From: JAQBYK01 sp964499425
Lineage (GTDB): Bacteria; Patescibacteriota; Gracilibacteria; UBA1369; LOWO2-01-FULL-3
NCBI GenBank assembly: GCA_964499425.1
Contig: CAZCLD010000025.1
Span: 1-17,650, forward strand
DNA length: 17,650 bases
Direction: 5' to 3'
Position 1 is the first letter of the stretch, and every line of letters starts with the position of its first letter. Below are positions 13,479 to 17,650 of the stretch, one piece after another. A program made the position numbers and the translations under genes. The notes below the pieces were generated by a model, which saw only the letters and a program-made list of their open reading frames with translations, ran no database searches and was not told the DNA's origin.

Positions 13479-14641
13479 TTTTTTGTCAATGAAACGATGG
13501 CGAAACATTGGATTCCGAGGCCTGCTCCAAACGCAGTTAGTTCTTCTCCGCTTGTTGCGGTGACCCCTATTTTACGAGTCTCCACTCCTAGAATTTGCGC
13601 TATTGATTTTTTTAACTTGGCAACTAGAGGGTCTATTTTGGGTGTTTTGCATTCTATCATTACTCCCACACTGTTGACGACAAATTTGGCCTTTTTGATT
13701 TTTTTGAGAAGGGGTTCTAGGAATTTTTTGCTTTTATAAATTTTTTGGCCTTTGATTTCGTCATAATAAAATCCGATTGAATTGTCTCCGATTGCTTGTG
13801 ACAACGCATTGAAAATGGCATGGAGAACCACGTCGCCATCGGAATTAGCTTCAAGTTTAAGCTCGTCTGGGTATTCCAGCCCCCCCAGCACTAAGCCCTT
13901 TTTGCTTTCGTCGTAAACATGGCTATCTTGTCCAATTCCAACGCGGATGTCGTCAGGGAGATCGCCTAAAATTGATTTGAGTCTTAAATAATCTGCTTCA
14001 TTTGTAATTTTAAAATTGTCTTCGTGGGCTTCTGTGTAACGAACGGGTTGTTCAATTGCTTCCAAAAGCATTGCCTCATCCGTGACTTCAAGTTTTTCTT
14101 TTTTAGCATTTTTTATAGCCTTTTTGAAAATGCTGTATTTTGCTGCTTGCGGTGTTTGAGCTAAGAATATTTTTTCACGATCGTGGGTCTTAATAATGTG
14201 TTGTTCGTTGATTTCTTTGACAGTAGAGCTAACAAAATGGCCTACAATGCATGCCCCATATTCCTGGGTGTGTTGAATAGTTTCTGAAATTTCGAGATGA
14301 GATGGCAGTGGATTTGCAGCGTTGTGGACTAGTATTGCGTCATTTTTGTCGGCAACCTTTTCTAGCTCTTTTAAGCCGGCCTCCATTGACTGCTGCCGGG
14401 TTAAGCCTCCGCTGACCACCTTGCTAATTTTATCTAGCTTATAGAATTTAATGATGGCTCCGACTTGTTTTTCGTTTGTTTTGTTAGTAACGACTATAAC
14501 GTTGTCGATGTCAGAATGGTCATTGTAAGAAACCAGGGAATAATAAATAATCGGATTTCCACCCGCTTCCATTAAAAGTTTATCCTTGCGAGCCTTCATT
14601 CTCTGCCCCTGTCCAGCCGCCAATATGATTGCGTGGTTCAT
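13475..14641 (-). CDS. ispDF: Bifunctional IspD/IspF (MEP cytidylyltransferase and MEcPP synthase)
   Basis: A 388-residue fusion of two non-consecutive MEP-pathway enzymes. Residues 1-229 are IspD: the CTP-binding LAAGQGQRM (R14) with K21, GGLTRQQSM, LAQTPQAAK, VTDEAMLLE and the final FKITNEADYLRL. The usual VHDAARP is VHNAANP (N107, N110), so the acidic and basic residues of that motif are replaced. Residues 232-388 are IspF: zinc ligands D239-x-H241 in GIGQDSHVY and H274 in DGDVVLHAIFNAL, IECKTPKIDP, and the late active-site motif TATSGEELTAFGAGLGI, one residue longer than the common ATTTExLGFxGRGEGI form. The DIGxxFPDTD loop is altered (SIGFYYDEI). It overlaps ispE by ATGA. An AAGG lies 7 nt before the ATG, one of the few Shine-Dalgarno-like sites here. 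Confidence 0.94.
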   Translation of the reverse strand: MNHAIILAAGQGQRMKARKDKLLMEAGGNPIIYYSLVSYNDHSDIDNVIVVTNKTNEKQVGAIIKFYKLDKISKVVSGGLTRQQSMEAGLKELEKVADKNDAILVHNAANPLPSHLEISETIQHTQEYGACIVGHFVSSTVKEINEQHIIKTHDREKIFLAQTPQAAKYSIFKKAIKNAKKEKLEVTDEAMLLEAIEQPVRYTEAHEDNFKITNEADYLRLKSILGDLPDDIRVGIGQDSHVYDESKKGLVLGGLEYPDELKLEANSDGDVVLHAIFNALSQAIGDNSIGFYYDEIKGQKIYKSKKFLEPLLKKIKKAKFVVNSVGVMIECKTPKIDPLVAKLKKSIAQILGVETRKIGVTATSGEELTAFGAGLGIQCFAIVSLTKK

Positions 14642-14662
14642 TTTTTTACCTTACGGAACGCT

Positions 14663-14691
14663 ATTTTGACAGAATAAGGAGATTAGCGCAA
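14663..14691 (-). promoter_or_regulatory. Weak candidate promoter of ispDF-ispE
   Basis: On the minus strand TTGCGC (14691-14686) and CAAAAT (14668-14663) are 17 bp apart. The AAGG Shine-Dalgarno-like site (14652-14649) sits 7 nt before the ATG. This lies within the 92-bp divergent gap to the double-receiver gene. Confidence 0.3.
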
Positions 14692-14697
14692 TACCCC

Positions 14698-14725
14698 TTG
14701 ACTCCTGCGTTTTCCGCTGTATGAC
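14698..14725 (+). promoter_or_regulatory. Predicted leaderless promoter of the double-receiver gene
   Basis: TTGACT (14698-14703) and TATGAC (14720-14725) are separated by 16 bp, and the -10 ends 8 nt before ATG 14734. This is the same leaderless geometry as at pdxS, recR and the kinase gene. Confidence 0.5.
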
Positions 14726-14733
14726 ATCGGCCT

Positions 14734-16065
14734 ATGTCAAGAGACTCTCTAGAAAATCAGCTCCAAGAACTCCACCATGAACAGCCCTCCGCTGACACAG
14801 TTTTGGTTGTCGAGCCTGACCCCTGTGTCAGGACTGTGTGTGAGCGTCTTATTTCGCATGCTTTTCCCTCCCAACAAGTTGAAGCCGTTGCAACCGTGGC
14901 TGCTGCCAGAGAGCTTATCACCGGTGACTTGCGTAGCCATGTGTCCCTGGTTTTTGCTGACACAGCTGAATTTAATTCGGTTGCTCAGCTTATCGAAGAT
15001 CTGCGAGGCGGCGCTGATTCTGAGGCCTTGGTTGAGCATGGCAATCGTTTGCCTGTAATCCTCACTTCCGCTGGGTTGCCGCGGGGATGGTCCTTGATTC
15101 TTCAGCAAATGTTGCATGATGAAAAGAAAGTAGACGGAGTCTTAGATAAACCTTTCAGCAAAGATGATGTTGAAAGGGTTTTCGCTTCCTCTATTAGTCG
15201 TAGGGCCGGCCTTTTTGAGGAGATGGAAGGCACCACCAGGGACCAGGTTCTCGATTCTTTTGCTTCCCACTACCTTGAGCTAGCTAGGCTTTGGCGGGGT
15301 GAGCTCCAAGCACTGTCCCTTTATGATAGCCCTGACGAAGACAAGGTCGGAGCTGACCTTGAAGTCATCCTGGGCAATATGGAAAGCTTGATTGCTACGC
15401 TGCGATTATTAAAAAGTTTTTTGCCCATAAGGGATGACGAACATTTGGGGGCATTTATTCATAAAATTAATGGCGATCTAACAGTTATAATTGGTTATTT
15501 AGACTTTGTTTTGGCAGAGGACTTGCCCTCCGAAGATCTTTCTTGTCTAAGAAAATTCCAGGCCGAAGCTAGAGAGCTTGCTGCAGCTGTTGGGATCGTG
15601 AGCAATGCCCGCGCTTCCACTATCACCTGGGCCCAAGCTGCCACTTCAGACAAGCAGGCCCTGGCCCCTCAAGTTTTGAAGTTCCCTCAAGGCACTGTTT
15701 TTTGTGTAATTGATGACACGCCAGATATTCACGGTGTTTGCGGGAGATTAATAGAAAAAGCTGGTGGGGAAGTGGTCTCTGCTACGGACGAGGCTACTTT
15801 GAGGCCTGTTTTGGATGGGCTTTATCGCGTTGATGTGGTTTTGCTCGATCATGAATTGGAAGGTGGCGCGGAAGGTCACCAACTGATTGAAGCGATTCGC
15901 AGGCAGCATCCAGAAGCCTTAATAATTGCGCATACTGGCAAGGCTGACGCTTTAAACGCAGATCCAGGAAATCCTTATAAGGCGGCTGGCGTAGAAATTG
16001 TTGGGAAGCGTCACTGGAACGCTGTTAGTGGAATTATCAGAAGAAAACTTGTAGTACCTGCCTAA
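14734..16065 (+). CDS. REC / DHp-like / REC signalling protein without kinase ATPase domain
   Basis: A 443-residue cytoplasmic protein with two receiver domains around a helical core. REC1 (about 21-152) has the acidic pair E27/D29 in VVEPDP, phospho-acceptor D76 (LVFADTAEF), T111 (VILTSAG) and K139 (LDKPFS). REC2 (about 320-438) has D327/D328 (VIDDTPD), D372 (VVLLDHEL), T401 (IAHTGKA) and K425 (IVGKRHW). Both therefore look competent for phosphorylation. Between them, residues 165-293 are helical, with LGAFIHKINGDLTVIIGYLDF; this resembles a HisKA H-box (H243) and its following helix, but no N, G1 or G2 ATPase boxes occur. It could be a phosphorelay shuttle, a dimeric receiver, or a phosphatase-type adaptor. 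There is no DNA-binding output domain. The soluble kinase at 8294-9604 is a plausible but unproven partner. Confidence 0.85.
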   Translation: MSRDSLENQLQELHHEQPSADTVLVVEPDPCVRTVCERLISHAFPSQQVEAVATVAAARELITGDLRSHVSLVFADTAEFNSVAQLIEDLRGGADSEALVEHGNRLPVILTSAGLPRGWSLILQQMLHDEKKVDGVLDKPFSKDDVERVFASSISRRAGLFEEMEGTTRDQVLDSFASHYLELARLWRGELQALSLYDSPDEDKVGADLEVILGNMESLIATLRLLKSFLPIRDDEHLGAFIHKINGDLTVIIGYLDFVLAEDLPSEDLSCLRKFQAEARELAAAVGIVSNARASTITWAQAATSDKQALAPQVLKFPQGTVFCVIDDTPDIHGVCGRLIEKAGGEVVSATDEATLRPVLDGLYRVDVVLLDHELEGGAEGHQLIEAIRRQHPEALIIAHTGKADALNADPGNPYKAAGVEIVGKRHWNAVSGIIRRKLVVPA

Positions 16066-16075
16066 GCTTTATTCT

Positions 16076-17137
16076 ATGTCAAGTGCTGAAAAACGAAGCC
16101 ACGATAGAGATGTCGCCCCGGAATTGCGCGAGCAGGCCCTCGCCCTTGACGCAAGGCAGGCGCTTGGCAGATTTTATCCGCCCAAGGAGAGGGTTGAGCC
16201 GGAAGACGAGGCCATGGAAGTGATCGAGGACCCGCGAGTTAGATTCACCGAAGGAGAAGCAATGAGGGCTAAGATCTTGGCACTTTTCCCTGAACTAACA
16301 GACCCCGAATTTATGGCCGAATCTCCGGATACCAGAATAGAATCTGTTGTAGCGGCTTCTTGGGACAAGGCGCTTGAGTTGTTAAAGGCTATTGGCTATA
16401 TGCCCGCAGATGATGTTTCTGACGTCCAGTTTGCTGACCCGGAGGCGCTTGCCGAAGGGCGTGTTGAGCCCTTGGTTGACGAAGACAGAATCCCTTCGCT
16501 GCCTTCTAGGCAGTGGGTCGTAGATACATTTGTTCAAAGCCTATCTCCCCAACAGAAGATCGAGCTTCTCCGGATGGAAAGGCCAGTGTTTTTCTTTGAA
16601 CCCATCGTTCGCGTTGACCACTTTCTCTCCCAGCTCAGCGATCGAGATGTTTCCGTGCAGTTTTCTCATCCAAGGCTTGTTGAGGCTATGACGGCAGCTG
16701 AGTCTAACGATGGATTTACGGATAATAGGGTTAAAGGCTGGGGCCTCGTGGTTGTTGATGCTGGAGACAGAGGCGTCGAAGACGATGTTGGCAAGCCTCT
16801 TTTCCCCCAGGCTTTTGACTCAGCCGTTTCTCTATGGAGGCGTGACCTTGAGATGATGGATATGAGGCCTTATGTTCTGGCTAGATTGTTAGAGCCTCGC
16901 TTTGACTCCGAGGGCTCATCCCAGACTGTGGTCGATTACCTGGGTGATCTTGCCGAGGGTTTTGAAGAGAATGACATGCTGGTTGTTGGAGGAGAAAGAG
17001 ATGGCAAAATCCTGGTTGAGGTTTTACGTGGCATGGAGACCCCAAATCCGGGAGTAACCTTTAGGCCGTTTATTCGACTTTTGGTCATGGAGGAATTCCG
17101 AGAAGCCTGGCTCCCCCCTGAGGTTGGCCATGCGTAG
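16076..17137 (+). CDS. Unknown acidic 353-residue protein in operon with the double-receiver gene
   Basis: I do not recognise this protein. It is very rich in Glu, Asp and Arg and poor in Lys, with no signal peptide or membrane segment. Residues 1-60 are charged and probably disordered; 61-110 are helical (RAKILALFPELTDPEF, SWDKALELLKAIGYMP); 140-350 look like a mixed alpha/beta globular region, with short hydrophobic strands VFFFEPIVRV (171-180), GWGLVVVDAG (221-230), MLVVGGERDGKILVEVL and FIRLLVMEEF. The ATG lies 10 nt after the stop of the double-receiver gene, with no Shine-Dalgarno sequence, so both are probably one transcript and it may take part in the same signalling step. Its stop is 5 bp from the convergent dxr stop. 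Confidence 0.75.
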   Translation: MSSAEKRSHDRDVAPELREQALALDARQALGRFYPPKERVEPEDEAMEVIEDPRVRFTEGEAMRAKILALFPELTDPEFMAESPDTRIESVVAASWDKALELLKAIGYMPADDVSDVQFADPEALAEGRVEPLVDEDRIPSLPSRQWVVDTFVQSLSPQQKIELLRMERPVFFFEPIVRVDHFLSQLSDRDVSVQFSHPRLVEAMTAAESNDGFTDNRVKGWGLVVVDAGDRGVEDDVGKPLFPQAFDSAVSLWRRDLEMMDMRPYVLARLLEPRFDSEGSSQTVVDYLGDLAEGFEENDMLVVGGERDGKILVEVLRGMETPNPGVTFRPFIRLLVMEEFREAWLPPEVGHA

Positions 17138-17142
17138 ACTAT

Positions 17143-17650
17143 CTAATTTAAGGCTTTGAATATTTCGGGGAAGGTGATTTCGTTGTTGAGGAATTTACTT
17201 AGTGTTTCCTCTTCTTTTTTGAGGAATTCTTTGTGGTTGCGGGCGTTTAATACTGTTTGGATGCCTGGCAGGTGGGGCGGGGGATCTGAGAGGGCAAATT
17301 CTTCAGGTCTGAGAGGCCGGATTTCTCTTTTCGGTGGCTCTATTTGCGCGGCCCTTAGCAGCGTGTTTTCTATGTGTTCTTTCATGTCTGGCCTTGCGAA
17401 ATAAGCGATGGTCTCTTTTTGGCCTGAGATTTCAAGCTCTACTGCGCCATGAATTTCACATTCGGGATGGATTTTTACTTCGATTTTTTCGATTGGTATG
17501 TCAAAAAGATAGTGTGCTTCTAGCACTTCCAGTCCCTTGTTTATGAGTGTTGCTGACTCTAAAGAAATTTTGGGGCCCATTTTCCATTTTGGGTGATTGA
17601 TTGCCTCTTCAACCGTGATGTTTTCTAGGTTTGTTCTCTTTAGGAATGGG
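17143..17650 (-). CDS. dxr: 1-deoxy-D-xylulose 5-phosphate reductoisomerase, C-terminal part (truncated by window)
   Basis: Dxr converts DXP to 2-C-methyl-D-erythritol 4-phosphate with NADPH, the first committed MEP-pathway step. The frame stays open to the window edge, beyond the internal methionine at 17580: the upstream codons read PFLKRTNLENITVEEAINHP and then KWKMGPKIS, matching the family's PF...HPNWKMGPKIS region. Then come SATLINKGLEVLEAHYLF, IHPECEIHGAVEL (family IHPQSxVHSxVEF) and ARPDMKEHIENTLL. About 168 residues are present. The segment after ARPDM keeps the C-terminal helical domain (RNHKEFLKKEEETLSKFL). The N-terminal NADPH-binding domain lies outside. It is convergent with the unknown acidic gene, 5 bp apart. 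Confidence 0.93.
   Translation of the reverse strand, partial: PFLKRTNLENITVEEAINHPKWKMGPKISLESATLINKGLEVLEAHYLFDIPIEKIEVKIHPECEIHGAVELEISGQKETIAYFARPDMKEHIENTLLRAAQIEPPKREIRPLRPEEFALSDPPPHLPGIQTVLNARNHKEFLKKEEETLSKFLNNEITFPEIFKALN

Noticed and set aside
14749..15117. Minus-strand open frame of 122 codons opposite the double-receiver gene
   Set aside because: Antisense to the receiver domain motifs; no promoter or conserved pattern.
1..17650. CRISPR array, tRNA, rRNA, riboswitch or insertion sequence
   Set aside because: No regularly spaced repeats, cloverleaf, rRNA-like stretch, transposase or terminal inverted repeats were seen; nearly all sequence is coding.
1..17650. Recoded TGA (code 4 or 25) as in Gracilibacteria and Absconditabacteria
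   Set aside because: TGA ends ispDF in an ATGA overlap with ispE and ends the sigma-like gene right at the pdxT stop, so it acts as a stop.

Overview
This 17.65 kb bacterial window is very gene-dense. Conserved biosynthetic genes (carB end, pdxS, pdxT, recR, ispDF, ispE, dxr) alternate with large proteins I cannot assign and with regulatory-looking proteins (a soluble histidine kinase, a two-receiver protein, a sigma-region-4-like protein). No intergenic gap reaches 300 bp. Convergent genes abut or overlap, no clear intrinsic terminator is visible, and classical Shine-Dalgarno sequences are nearly absent. At five genes a -10-like hexamer ends exactly 8 nt before the ATG, which suggests leaderless mRNAs. 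TGA is used as a stop, so the genetic code looks standard. The compactness, the leaderless signals and a small two-helix membrane protein that resembles one I associate with Candidate Phyla Radiation genomes suggest a CPR-type bacterium with unusually many biosynthetic genes (Peregrinibacteria-like). This placement is a low-to-moderate confidence inference.

Layout. 1-2278 (+): the carB 3' part, pdxS and a small membrane protein. 2276-6526: a 4197-bp unit bounded by a perfect 54-bp direct repeat, carrying one AT-rich gene for a 1362-residue helical-repeat protein whose C-terminus has a JAMM-like metalloprotease signature. 6472-9604 (-): a 599-residue unknown protein and a cytoplasmic histidine kinase. 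9646-10200 (+): pdxT, cut off from pdxS. 10201-11544 (-): a protein with a degenerate sigma-70 region 4 and, before it, an 83-residue acidic protein. 11652-12821 (+): recR and an unknown helical protein. 12771-14641 (-): ispE and the ispDF fusion, overlapping by ATGA. 14734-17137 (+): a REC / DHp-like / REC protein and an unknown acidic protein. 17143-17650 (-): the dxr C-terminal part.

How they may work together. PdxS and PdxT form the two-subunit PLP synthase. Dxr, IspD, IspE and IspF are four steps of the MEP isoprenoid pathway, so the right-hand part is a loose MEP locus. The kinase (8294-9604) and the double receiver protein (14734-16065) could form a phosphorelay, and the sigma-like protein could be a transcriptional output, but this link rests only on proximity. 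The most unusual item is the giant gene and its flanking repeat: the repeat is the duplicated last 17 codons of the opposite-strand gene, as expected if a cassette had inserted at that gene's 3' end, although an assembly artefact must be excluded.
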